48,804 nt of DNA, taken from the NCBI GenBank assembly GCA_002492725.1, contig DLAF01000018.1, forward strand, positions 1 to 48,804. Direction: 5' to 3'. Positions 33,189-42,271 of this stretch are shown here, in pieces. Positions within the stretch are counted from its first letter, which is position 1. Each line of letters starts with the position of its first letter. The notes below the pieces were generated by a model that was given only the letters and a program-made list of their open reading frames with translations, had not been told where the DNA came from and did not search any database. The stretch is from Lachnospiraceae bacterium UBA7054 (GTDB taxonomy: Bacteria; Bacillota; Clostridia; Lachnospirales; Lachnospiraceae). A program made the translations under genes and the position numbers.

Positions 33189-35594
33189 ATGAACCTGAAC
33201 GGGAAATTTAGCGCCGAGTGGAAAAAGGAACCCTTTGCGGATTATGGCGAGTATATGGATTACATCTTCGCCTGCGTCAATTACAGGCTTTCCGAATATA
33301 TCAGGGGACTGATGAAAAAATATGACGCCGGGCAGGGGAATTATAAGAATGTCATGTATCCCGATATCAAGATCGCATACGATTTGTGCAGCGATAAGAC
33401 GATGCAGTTTGCAAAACGGGAAACGGCGGCTTACGGCAGTGACGGAGAAAAAGCCATAGAGAGCCGGGAGCACGCCGCGAAGAACGGTCGGCGGGATGGG
33501 GAAGATACCACGGAGATAGACAGGGAGTTGAGTGATCTTCTGGGATCGTTTCGCATGAGCACGAAGGAGGAGAATTATGGCGAAATGAGATATGGCGAGG
33601 CGGCAGGCGGCGGAGAGGATGACGAAAGCCTGTCCATTGAGGAGATGATGGATTTCATTGACGAAAGACTTGCCGTCACGGATACTTCCCGCGTCAAACT
33701 TCCTTTTTATGAACTGTGCCGCAAGCTGGAGTTTGGGCATTTTACTATCTTTGCGCTGGCGGGAGCGCTCCTTTCTTCCACTCAGACCAGCTATGCCGCC
33801 GTCTTCCAGGTAGTCAATGAGAACGGTTCCCTGATTGCGCCTACGGTGGAGTCTGCGGGCAGGCTGTATTTTGGAAAGGAGTTTTCCATTACCACGGCTT
33901 ACGGGCAGATGAGCGTTTGTTTAGAAAAACTGCTTCCCATCATGGATCTGCGGGTCAACAGCTATATGCCTTTTTCCACAATCCTGACGCCGGACAAGCG
34001 GCTGATCGATTTTCTCTTTGGGAAAAATCCTCTGCGGCTTGATGAGAATTACAGTCGGTTTTTTGGGATGTTGACAGACGATAAGGAGCAGGACCCGATC
34101 ATGGCCAATGCGACGCAGCTGGAGGCCATGGAGATTTCCTATGATCAGGGCGTGCGGATTTTTAACTGGACAGGGGATGAAGGCAGCGGACGCAGATTTT
34201 TTATTCAGCATTTCTGTAAAAGGCGGGGGATGCAGGCAATCAGCGTTAATTGTAAAAAACTCTTTGCCTATGACCTTACGTTTGTGGAGAAAGCGCTGTG
34301 GGCGGTGAGCAGGGAATGTATTTTTGCGGATGCCTGCTGCTGCATGACACAGTTGGAATACAGGGAAGAGGAGAAGACGAAGTATATCGGTTGTTTGGAT
34401 CTGGCGGTGAGCAGGCTGCGGGAGCATGATATCCTGCTGTTTTTGATGAGTCGTGAAAAACTCCCCCTAAAGTCCGTGACGGATCTGGATTTTACACAGC
34501 TGGAACTGCTGACGCCCACCACAAAGGAGCGGGAGGAATGCTGGCAGTATTTTGCAACAGACTATGATCTGGCGGAGGATGTGAGCCTGCCGGAGATGGC
34601 GGCCAAGTTTCTCTTTACGCCGGGCAAGATCAAGTCAGCCCTCTATCAGGCAAAGAGCTATGCAGCGATGGCCAGGGAGGCGCAGATTTCCAGAGCAAGG
34701 CTTTTTGAAGGCTGCAATAACCAGATGAGCTCCGAACTGACACAGAAAGCTACCAAGGTGAAAGCGAATTTCGGATTTGAGGATATCGTCATGAATGACA
34801 GCCAACGGGAAACCTTACAGCATGCCATTGATCAGATGAATTTTAAAAAGCAGGTTTATGACAATTGGAATTATACGAAAAAATACCCTTACGGGCGGGG
34901 GCTTTCCATTTTGCTTTTCGGTGCGCCCGGCACGGGGAAATCCATGTGCGCGCAAGTGATCGCGCACGAGCTGAATCTGGAGCTTTACCGGGTGGATCTC
35001 TCTAAGGTCATCGACAAGTATGTGGGTGAGACGGAAAAATCCATTTCCATGATCTTCAGGGAGGCAAAAAAGTGTAACGTGGTGCTCTTTTTTGACGAGT
35101 GCGATACCCTGTTTGCGAAGCGTTCCGATGACGGTGGTTCCAATCAGGCATCAAACAACAATAAAACGGCGCTGCTTTTGCAGGAGGTGGAGGCTTACGA
35201 TGGCGTGTCGGTACTGGCAACAAACTATAAGCACAACATCGATCCCGCCTTTTTCAGACGCATGAAGTATATTGTTGAGTTTCAGTTTCCCGATCCGGAC
35301 ACCAGAGAGATGTTGTGGAAGACCACGATCCCTAAGGGAACGCCGATGGCGGACGATGTGGATATCCGCTTTCTGGCGGAGCGTTTTGAGTTTGTGGGCG
35401 GTAATATCAAGAATTGTATCTTAAACGCTGCCTTCCTTGCCGCGGCGGATGGAGCGGGGGATCAGGTACATATGCGCCATTATCTGCAGGCTGTCAAGTA
35501 CGAGTTTGTAAAGACGGGAAAGGTCTTTACCCGCGCCGATTTTGAGCCCTACGCCTATATGGTGGGGCTGGGGGACGGGGAGGAAGAGGAGTAA
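33189..35594 (+). CDS. AAA+ ATPase, Pvc15-like
   Basis: 801 residues. The C-terminal AAA+ module is complete: Walker A GAPGTGKS (578-585), Walker B VLFFDECD (Asp636-Glu637), a sensor-1 region (VSVLATNYKHNID) and an Arg-finger region (DPAFFRRMKYIVEF). An earlier block, WTGDEGSGRRFFIQHF near residue 329, looks like a degenerate P-loop of a first AAA-like domain. The N-terminal 180 residues are helical and charged. Such ATPases are near-universal in extracellular contractile systems and are thought to help load cargo or assemble the particle. It lies between the STAS gene (16 bases upstream) and the cargo genes. Confidence 0.92.
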   Translation: MNLNGKFSAEWKKEPFADYGEYMDYIFACVNYRLSEYIRGLMKKYDAGQGNYKNVMYPDIKIAYDLCSDKTMQFAKRETAAYGSDGEKAIESREHAAKNGRRDGEDTTEIDRELSDLLGSFRMSTKEENYGEMRYGEAAGGGEDDESLSIEEMMDFIDERLAVTDTSRVKLPFYELCRKLEFGHFTIFALAGALLSSTQTSYAAVFQVVNENGSLIAPTVESAGRLYFGKEFSITTAYGQMSVCLEKLLPIMDLRVNSYMPFSTILTPDKRLIDFLFGKNPLRLDENYSRFFGMLTDDKEQDPIMANATQLEAMEISYDQGVRIFNWTGDEGSGRRFFIQHFCKRRGMQAISVNCKKLFAYDLTFVEKALWAVSRECIFADACCCMTQLEYREEEKTKYIGCLDLAVSRLREHDILLFLMSREKLPLKSVTDLDFTQLELLTPTTKEREECWQYFATDYDLAEDVSLPEMAAKFLFTPGKIKSALYQAKSYAAMAREAQISRARLFEGCNNQMSSELTQKATKVKANFGFEDIVMNDSQRETLQHAIDQMNFKKQVYDNWNYTKKYPYGRGLSILLFGAPGTGKSMCAQVIAHELNLELYRVDLSKVIDKYVGETEKSISMIFREAKKCNVVLFFDECDTLFAKRSDDGGSNQASNNNKTALLLQEVEAYDGVSVLATNYKHNIDPAFFRRMKYIVEFQFPDPDTREMLWKTTIPKGTPMADDVDIRFLAERFEFVGGNIKNCILNAAFLAAADGAGDQVHMRHYLQAVKYEFVKTGKVFTRADFEPYAYMVGLGDGEEEE

Positions 35595-35612
35595 GGGGGA
35601 AGGGAGGTCATT

Positions 35613-36428
35613 ATGAGAATTTTGAAGGTAACGCCTGAAAATCTGCACTTTTTTGAAGCATATCTTTCGGAGGAAGAGAAAGACCGCCTGAAAACAGCAA
35701 GGGCAAAGGCCTTGGGAGCGGTGGCGGGTATCTCGCCCTGCGCAATTGCCCTCTTTACGGTGGAGGCGGGGGAAGCGCATCTGGAAAAAGTACATGTGGA
35801 CGAAAGGTTCAGAAGGCGCGGCGTGGTGACGGGGCTGATCGAACAGATCGGGAAATGGGTTCCCGGATTGTACAGAATGTCATGCAGCTATCGAGAAGAC
35901 TGTTATCCGGAATTTGACAGCCTGTTAAAAAGCAGGAAGGATGTTTTCTTCGAGGGTGAAAACTGCCCTGTGTATGTGGTGGAAAAAGAGGAGGCGGACA
36001 GCATAAAACTGCCGGGAGAAAACGTGGAAGTCAGTGAGTTTTTCCGTATGGAGGAATATGCAGTTCGCAGATTTATGAAAAGCGAGATGCAGGAAAGAGA
36101 GGAGGAAATCGACGGGCTGTTAAGTGGCCATGAATGGGTGGAGGAGGCCTGTCTGTGCCATGGAGACGGTGCGGACATTGACGCCTGCCTGCTGACGGAG
36201 CGCACGGCGGAGGGCAGGATGCGTCTGTATTATGCTTTTTCGGGGATGGATGGCGCGGCTGCCTTTCTTACCTGTTTCAGAAAGGTTTTGCAAAAAGTAC
36301 AAGAAGGCGTGTTTCCGGCTTACGAGATCGTTTGCAGGACGGAGAGGTCACGGAGGATATTTGAGAAGCTTTTGTCGGAGCGGGAGCCGGACGGGTATCT
36401 GGTGACGGCGTATTGGTATTTGGTTTGA
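35613..36428 (+). CDS. GNAT-like N-terminal protein
   Basis: 271 residues. The first 100 residues have a GNAT acetyltransferase arrangement: strand IALFTVEAGEAHLEKVHVDERF followed by RRRGVVTGLIEQI, the acetyl-CoA-binding R/Q-x-x-G-x-G/A-like loop in a slightly altered form. The following 170 residues (YAVRRFMKSEMQEREEEIDGLL, LCHGDGADIDACLLTE, MRLYYAFSGMDGAAAFLTCF) look like a second, divergent module of the same size, possibly a second GNAT-like half. No membrane segment. The gene sits between the ATPase and the first cargo gene, suggesting cargo modification or a chaperone-like role, which is inference. Confidence 0.6.
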   Translation: MRILKVTPENLHFFEAYLSEEEKDRLKTARAKALGAVAGISPCAIALFTVEAGEAHLEKVHVDERFRRRGVVTGLIEQIGKWVPGLYRMSCSYREDCYPEFDSLLKSRKDVFFEGENCPVYVVEKEEADSIKLPGENVEVSEFFRMEEYAVRRFMKSEMQEREEEIDGLLSGHEWVEEACLCHGDGADIDACLLTERTAEGRMRLYYAFSGMDGAAAFLTCFRKVLQKVQEGVFPAYEIVCRTERSRRIFEKLLSEREPDGYLVTAYWYLV

Positions 36429-36454
36429 GGATGGGTAGATGAGGAGGGGAATAA

Positions 36455-39016
36455 ATGGATTCGTTTATGCAGAGGAATGAGCAAAGGGGCGATGGGTTGG
36501 ATGAGCCTATAGGAGTTCGGGTACGGGAATTGGAAGAAGTGGATGCAGACCAAGTAATGGAACAAGAAGTGCATTTTGGGGAACACTGTGGTTTCCAATC
36601 AAGCCTTGAAGGGGATCAGAGGAGAAACAGAGACGCGGAACTTGGTGACAGGATGAACGCAGAGCAGAACGCGGGAGCGGAGCGTTATCAATCCGGACAA
36701 CAGGAATACGAAAGAGGATTTCAGGAATTGGCGGACATTGAAGCAGCAGAAAAAGAGAAGCTGAAAGATTTGGAAAAAGAGATTTCAGAGGAACAAAAGA
36801 AAATGACTCTACTTCTGAAGCAGGCCTCGGCTCATGACACTATATTTGACGTGAAGTGGATTAGGGCGGAGGGACTTGCAAGGATAATACATTGTCGCCA
36901 AATGATACTGAATCAGTGTAGATCTCAGTTAAGGTCCTGTTGTTTTCATAAAAAGCAGCTTGAAAAAGAACAGGCAGAATATGAGGATACAATAAATGCG
37001 TTGAATTTAAGTATCCGTACAACTGAGATCCTTAACAGAATAAGGGAAGAAAGAGCAAAAACGAGCAATACAGGGAGCGAAAAAAAGGTAATAGAAGCTT
37101 TCCTTAAACTTGAATTTTCAACACAGGTGCTCGAAACAGCATATGTTTTTCAGAACATAGATACTTGTCTGCATACTATAGAATTGATTAGGTGCGTGCA
37201 GGAACTGAAATATCGGATGAATAGTGAGGAGTATGCTCCTGTGGAACAGAAACTTAAGGAAGTAGGAGAGTACATTAATGTAGTGGAAAGCGTGCTGTGG
37301 GAGTATGGCCTTAGGATAGATTTTGAAGCCCTTCAGATTAGGAAGATTGATGTGAATGACAAAGCTTTTAGAAAAAGGAGGCAGGCATATTTTGCAAATG
37401 GCGCACTGCGCTATTACCTCGGTGTGAAGAGATACAATAAAATTAGAAAAAATGAATCAGGGTCTTACGATGAGCAGCAACAGAAACCCGGACAGGCAAG
37501 AGTCGAAGCGAGTCTGAGCGCGCTGGAAGAAAGACTTAAAATAACAATGTTTGATGAAGGAGACATGCGCATTATGACATCAAAAATGCGTAGCGTCGGC
37601 AAACGAAGGCAGGCAAAGCAGGGTGACGAGATTAGGGCGGTTGGAGCGGATGCGCAGGGCAATATTGAGCATCTGCAGGTAAAAATAAGGTTTCTTAAGA
37701 TCTATTATGCAATGAAAGAAAAACTTATAAACAAGCTTAAGGGTGGCGCTAAGGAATTTGTATCTTTAGAACAATTCGTAGAAAATTATGTTACTACAAA
37801 TCGACAGACATATATAAATAGAAGAGTTGCGGAGGATAGCGAGGCAAAAGCTTTCGGGGAACTAAAGAAGGCCCTAATCAAGGTGAAAAGAAATGTTGGA
37901 AATAAATGTGCCAGGTATGCTGCAATCCTGCTCGGACTGCTTACGGAGGAGAGCAGTGGTTATTTAGAAGTGCCGCTTGATGGGATACATGTATATAGAG
38001 AAGATATAAATATTACTTGCGGGAGGCAATGTGAATACAGAGACTGCACGGATATGCCGTTGTTTACGCACAGACCGAATAGTAAGGATATAGCGCAGGG
38101 AGGGTTGGGAGACTGTTATCTGCTTGCAGGGTTGATATCCGTAGTGAATCAAAATCCTGAGGAAATCATGAACATTATGAGGGACAACGGCGACGGAACC
38201 GTGACTGCGTGTTTCAAGCTGGAGGAATCGGGGGAAAACGGGGGAGTAGTCTTCACGCCTTACTATGTTACGGTTAAGAAGACAATTCCAGTCTTTAGGA
38301 GGGGGGAGAAAGATGCCTTTTCACGAGGAACACTGTGGGTGAAGATGATGGAGAAGGCATATGTGGCATCCGGGATTCATTTACTGCGCAGAATCAATGG
38401 AAATTTGAGGAGGGAAGGAAAGCAACCACAGAAATATCGCGATTTGCTGAAGTTTATACAAGGTGAGGATAAAAGGCTTGATTACGATGAAATAAGAGGA
38501 GGATCGCCGGGCGAGTTTATAAGTTTGTTGTTAGGAAAGAAAAGTGAGTTTCATTCTTTAAAAAGAAGGTTCAATTGGCATTGGTGGGGTGGACGTGGAG
38601 CAGGAAATGAAAATGTCAGGCAGATTCCGGGTAGGCGTTATACCGCTAGGGAACGCAAACTATATGAGAGAATTGAACAATCTCTCCAATCAGGAGCTTA
38701 TGTTAGCTTTGGAACCAGAGTGTTATCTGATAATAGAAACGGCAGGAACGGAGAAAGTGTCCATAGGGGATTGGTAGGAACGCATGCCTATTCCCTCATA
38801 AATACACGAAGGATAATGGTTAATAATAAGGAACGGCTTTATTTTGTTGTTATGAATCCATGGGCACATAAGGGCGTGGCTTATCAGTTCAATGGGCGTA
38901 GATATTATGAATATGCTGTCGATCACGAGAAAGAAGAGGGCGTATTTCTTTTGGATCTTAAGACATTCGCAGAGGTTGTAAGTGGGTGGGAAGAGGTACC
39001 AGCTGAAACTGAATAA
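36455..39016 (+). CDS. Candidate CIS effector: calpain-type cysteine protease, paralog 1
   Basis: 853 residues with no signal peptide. The C-terminal 320 residues form a C2/calpain-like protease: the QGGLGDCYLLAGL motif holds the catalytic Cys554 with the oxyanion Gln before it, GTHAYSL the His777, and VMNPWAH the Asn801, all in the expected order. DMPLFTHRPNSKDIAQG is the calpain-type entry. The first 500 residues are helical with coiled coils and include RMNAEQNA near residue 68, shared with the next gene. Codon use is visibly more A/T-rich (frequent ata, aga, tta) than in the structural genes, suggesting separate acquisition. GAGGAGGGG precedes the ATG. Role as an injected toxin is inferred from location, lack of secretion signal and the active-site motifs. 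Confidence 0.82.
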   Translation: MDSFMQRNEQRGDGLDEPIGVRVRELEEVDADQVMEQEVHFGEHCGFQSSLEGDQRRNRDAELGDRMNAEQNAGAERYQSGQQEYERGFQELADIEAAEKEKLKDLEKEISEEQKKMTLLLKQASAHDTIFDVKWIRAEGLARIIHCRQMILNQCRSQLRSCCFHKKQLEKEQAEYEDTINALNLSIRTTEILNRIREERAKTSNTGSEKKVIEAFLKLEFSTQVLETAYVFQNIDTCLHTIELIRCVQELKYRMNSEEYAPVEQKLKEVGEYINVVESVLWEYGLRIDFEALQIRKIDVNDKAFRKRRQAYFANGALRYYLGVKRYNKIRKNESGSYDEQQQKPGQARVEASLSALEERLKITMFDEGDMRIMTSKMRSVGKRRQAKQGDEIRAVGADAQGNIEHLQVKIRFLKIYYAMKEKLINKLKGGAKEFVSLEQFVENYVTTNRQTYINRRVAEDSEAKAFGELKKALIKVKRNVGNKCARYAAILLGLLTEESSGYLEVPLDGIHVYREDINITCGRQCEYRDCTDMPLFTHRPNSKDIAQGGLGDCYLLAGLISVVNQNPEEIMNIMRDNGDGTVTACFKLEESGENGGVVFTPYYVTVKKTIPVFRRGEKDAFSRGTLWVKMMEKAYVASGIHLLRRINGNLRREGKQPQKYRDLLKFIQGEDKRLDYDEIRGGSPGEFISLLLGKKSEFHSLKRRFNWHWWGGRGAGNENVRQIPGRRYTARERKLYERIEQSLQSGAYVSFGTRVLSDNRNGRNGESVHRGLVGTHAYSLINTRRIMVNNKERLYFVVMNPWAHKGVAYQFNGRRYYEYAVDHEKEEGVFLLDLKTFAEVVSGWEEVPAETE

Positions 39017-39044
39017 ATAATAATATGCCAGGAAGGTGCAGTGG

Positions 39045-42000
39045 ATGGATTCAATCACGCAGGTTTATGAAAATAGAAATGAGATGTACGGGCTCATAAG
39101 CGCGCAGCAGGAAGTGATGGACAGACAGATGGTAAAAAATATTGAAAGCTCTGATCTGTTTTCTATGGGGACGGTAAACGGAGCGGAGCTTGCGGGCAGG
39201 ATGAATGCAGAGCAGAACGCAAGGATGGCGCAGTATCAGTCCAAACAGCTGGAATATCACAAAGAACTCGATAAACTGGGGCGACAAAAAAGTACGGCGC
39301 AAAAGACGATCAAGTATTATGAACTGTTGATTCAAATGGAGCGGAACGACATGGAAATGCGCCTGCTTACGACTTCGGTTCTCGGTAAGGATACCGCGGC
39401 AAAACAGATCAGGGCTGAGAGTTTGGGAAAGATCAGAAATTTCCGTAAGATTATTTTGGATTGTTTTGATACACAAATAGGGAAGGGAAGACAGACAAAA
39501 CACAGGAATATGCTGGCAGCGGAATTTGCGAAGGAGGAGGCGGCATATCGGGAAGCCGCCGCCGAGCACAATCTGAGAGTGCTCACGGCAGCAGCTCTTG
39601 CGGAACTTGAAGAAACCAGGAGGATGCTGGAAGATAGCGCAGATACCATAAGGAATTTTTTGCAGGCTGAGTTTTCACCGCGTGCGCTCGAAGCGGATTA
39701 TGTGATACAGAATTTGGCGGATTGTCTGCGCAATGTGGAGTTGATCAGGCGCGCGGAGGAGCTGAGTCCCGCGCATCGGGAAGATATGACGGAAGCGGCT
39801 TATGCACCCGTGAAGCGGCGGCTTGAGGAGGTGAGGGAATACACCAATGCGGTGGAGAGCGTACTGTGGGAGTATGGACTGGCAATAGACTATGATGCGC
39901 TTCAGATCAGGGAGATCAATGAAAACGACGAAGCTTTTGCCAAAAGAAGAAGGGCCTATCTGGAAAACGGCGCGCTGCGATTTTATCTCGGTATCAGGAG
40001 AACGGGTGAGGACGATGAAGGAAATCCGGAGGGGGAGCAGGGCAGACCGGTGCAGACGAGAGTAGAGGCCAAACTGGACGCACTGGAAGCGGAACTTGGC
40101 GTACGGGAATTTGGCGGGGAAGACATGCGGGTTACGAGAGCTTACACCCGCAGCGTGAATGAAACCGAACAAGCAAATGCGGGAGACAGGCTTCGGGCCG
40201 CTGAAATGGATTATCGGGGAAAGCAGGAACATCAGCAGATCAAGATACGGCTGCTCAATATTTTTGAAACATTGATGCAAAGATTTAAGGGAAGGTCGGA
40301 GAAAAACAGCAGGGCGTTTCAATATTTGGAAGGGTTTATCAGAGAGTATGTATTGATCAACAGGGAAACTTATGAGAATAGAAGTGAGGCGGAAAAAAGG
40401 GAGGCGGAGGCTCTCTTAGCGTTGGAAGAGGCCCTTGTCAGGGTACATAAATTTGCCGGGGGTGAAAGCGGCAGATATGCGGCGATCCTGCATGGACTGC
40501 TTCTGGAGGAGAGCAGCGGTTATCTGGAGGCGCCTCCGGATCAAATCTATGTCGTAAGGGATGAAAAAATAGGATTGGGGAATAAGAATCATCCCGACAT
40601 GGCAGAGAAGCGGACATACAGAGATTGTAAGAATATGCCATTGTTTACGCACAGACCAAACATCAAGGACATAGAGCAGGGGAATCTTGGCGACTGTTAT
40701 CTGCTGGCCGGGCTGATAGCCGTGGTGGATCAAAATGCCGAAGAAATCATGAATATCATGAAGGACAACGGCGACGGAACCGTAACCGTATGTTTTAGGA
40801 AGGGGGAAACTGAGGGAACGGGTGATCAGGTCGAAACGGTTTATACGTCTTATTATATTACGGTGGAGAAGACGGTTCCGGTCTTAAGTAGTGGAGGAGG
40901 AAGCGATGCTTTTTCAAGAGGGGCGTTGTGGGTCAAGATGATGGAAAAAGCATATGCGGCATCCGGATTTCATTTATTGCAGAAGAAAAACGAAGAGAGA
41001 AAAAAGGAAAAAGAGACACCCCAAAAGTATCAGGATTTTTTGCAGTTAATACAAAACGGAACGGAAACGCTGGATTATGACGATATTGGCGGGGGACAGT
41101 CGGGAGAGGTGATCGGCCTGTTGCTGGGGAAAAAAAGCAGCCTTAAATTCCAGGAGAAAAACAGGCTTAATCATCTGGCCGATCAGATGGGCAGACGGTT
41201 GCCTCCGATTCATGCACCGGCATGGAGTCAGAGTCCTATAGCAAGATACGGGAACGAAAGTGCAGATTCTATTTATTATGAATTTTTAGTAAAGAAGTTT
41301 GGGGCAGACATGATGAACGAGTATTTCCTGGCGTTAGAAAAGCCTGTGAAAAGAGAGGGAGACGACGAGGATCATTATGACGAGCTTTATCATGAATACA
41401 AGATCAAGAAAGGTCTGGTAGAGCCCTATATTAAGGACTGCATGATTTTTTTGGATATTGTGGATACCTTAGTAAAGAAAGTAATACCGAAAATTTGGGA
41501 ATTAAATGACGAGGCAGAGGTTTTGGAACACTATGACAGAATCATAGCGATGTTTGAGCATTATAAACGATCCGTTGTTCCGGATGAGGACTTGAGCGGC
41601 GAGGATAAAATAATAGCCGATGTAAAAAAGAATTATGGTTCACCTGCATTCAATAAGGATCTTAAAAGCTTTCGTCTGGAGGAATTTGCAGATATCGTGA
41701 ATATTCTGAGAGAACGGCATTTGTCTTTGCTTAGAAACGGGCGGGGTATTCCTGTACAGGCACAGGACAGCGATTATTCGGCAAAGGATCGTAAATTGTA
41801 TGAACAGATAAATACGGCGCTTGCGGCGGGAGCCTATGTTACATTTGGTACACGGGAGTTTCCGGGGGAAGAAACCGGTATGAACGGGGAGAGCGAAGAG
41901 GGCGGATTGGTGGGTACGCATGCTTATGCAATCTTAAACACGCGTAAAAAGATAATTGGCGGTAAAGAATACCTCTTTTTTGTCGTGATGAATCCATGGG

Positions 42001-42155
42001 CGGAAAAGGGAGTGATCTATGACGTGAAGACGGATGGAATCAGAGAACGTGCTGTCCGCGGAAAAAAGGATGGGGAAAGGGAGGAAGGCGTATTTCTCTT
42101 GGAGCTAAAAAGATTTGCGGATATAGTCAAACATTGGGATACGGTACCGGTATAA
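39045..42155 (+). CDS. Candidate CIS effector: calpain-type cysteine protease, paralog 2
   Basis: 1036 residues and clearly homologous along its length to the preceding protein: MDS start, LAGRMNAEQNA, VESVLWEYGLAIDYDALQI, MPLFTHRPNIKDIEQG. The protease triad is present: Cys551 in GNLGDCYLLAGL, His959 in GTHAYAIL, and Asn983 in VMNPWAEKG. Between the Cys and His halves there is an extra segment of about 160 residues (SLKFQEKNRLNHLADQMGRR through LKSFRLEEFADIV) not found in paralog 1. Base composition is closer to the rest of the operon. ATG at 39045 with GGAAGG at 39031-39036 is preferred to GTG at 39036, and it gives the same MDS start as paralog 1. Function in target cells is inferred. Confidence 0.82.
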   Translation: MDSITQVYENRNEMYGLISAQQEVMDRQMVKNIESSDLFSMGTVNGAELAGRMNAEQNARMAQYQSKQLEYHKELDKLGRQKSTAQKTIKYYELLIQMERNDMEMRLLTTSVLGKDTAAKQIRAESLGKIRNFRKIILDCFDTQIGKGRQTKHRNMLAAEFAKEEAAYREAAAEHNLRVLTAAALAELEETRRMLEDSADTIRNFLQAEFSPRALEADYVIQNLADCLRNVELIRRAEELSPAHREDMTEAAYAPVKRRLEEVREYTNAVESVLWEYGLAIDYDALQIREINENDEAFAKRRRAYLENGALRFYLGIRRTGEDDEGNPEGEQGRPVQTRVEAKLDALEAELGVREFGGEDMRVTRAYTRSVNETEQANAGDRLRAAEMDYRGKQEHQQIKIRLLNIFETLMQRFKGRSEKNSRAFQYLEGFIREYVLINRETYENRSEAEKREAEALLALEEALVRVHKFAGGESGRYAAILHGLLLEESSGYLEAPPDQIYVVRDEKIGLGNKNHPDMAEKRTYRDCKNMPLFTHRPNIKDIEQGNLGDCYLLAGLIAVVDQNAEEIMNIMKDNGDGTVTVCFRKGETEGTGDQVETVYTSYYITVEKTVPVLSSGGGSDAFSRGALWVKMMEKAYAASGFHLLQKKNEERKKEKETPQKYQDFLQLIQNGTETLDYDDIGGGQSGEVIGLLLGKKSSLKFQEKNRLNHLADQMGRRLPPIHAPAWSQSPIARYGNESADSIYYEFLVKKFGADMMNEYFLALEKPVKREGDDEDHYDELYHEYKIKKGLVEPYIKDCMIFLDIVDTLVKKVIPKIWELNDEAEVLEHYDRIIAMFEHYKRSVVPDEDLSGEDKIIADVKKNYGSPAFNKDLKSFRLEEFADIVNILRERHLSLLRNGRGIPVQAQDSDYSAKDRKLYEQINTALAAGAYVTFGTREFPGEETGMNGESEEGGLVGTHAYAILNTRKKIIGGKEYLFFVVMNPWAEKGVIYDVKTDGIRERAVRGKKDGEREEGVFLLELKRFADIVKHWDTVPV

Positions 42156-42271
42156 AAGAACCGGTGAAATAAGAATCTGTCGGGGAGGTGTAAGCGGGTT
42201 GGATGGAACATGGTAAATACGCGAAGAGGAAGGGACAATGATCAACAGCGCCAACATAGGAGGAGAAAAAC

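Noticed and set aside
15317..36428. Classical type VI secretion system
   Set aside because: No TssJ, TssL, TssM or ClpV-like gene; a single sheath protein, DUF4255 cap and Pvc15-like ATPase fit the extracellular/contractile injection lineage instead.
42146..42165. ACCGGT-N8-ACCGGT hairpin as a terminator after the second cargo gene
   Set aside because: The arms are short and self-palindromic and no T-run follows, so it is not a convincing intrinsic terminator.
42204..42242. Small open frame of 12 codons in the gap after the second cargo gene
   Set aside because: Too short and with no recognisable content; the gap is simply leader sequence with the ribosome binding site of the next gene.
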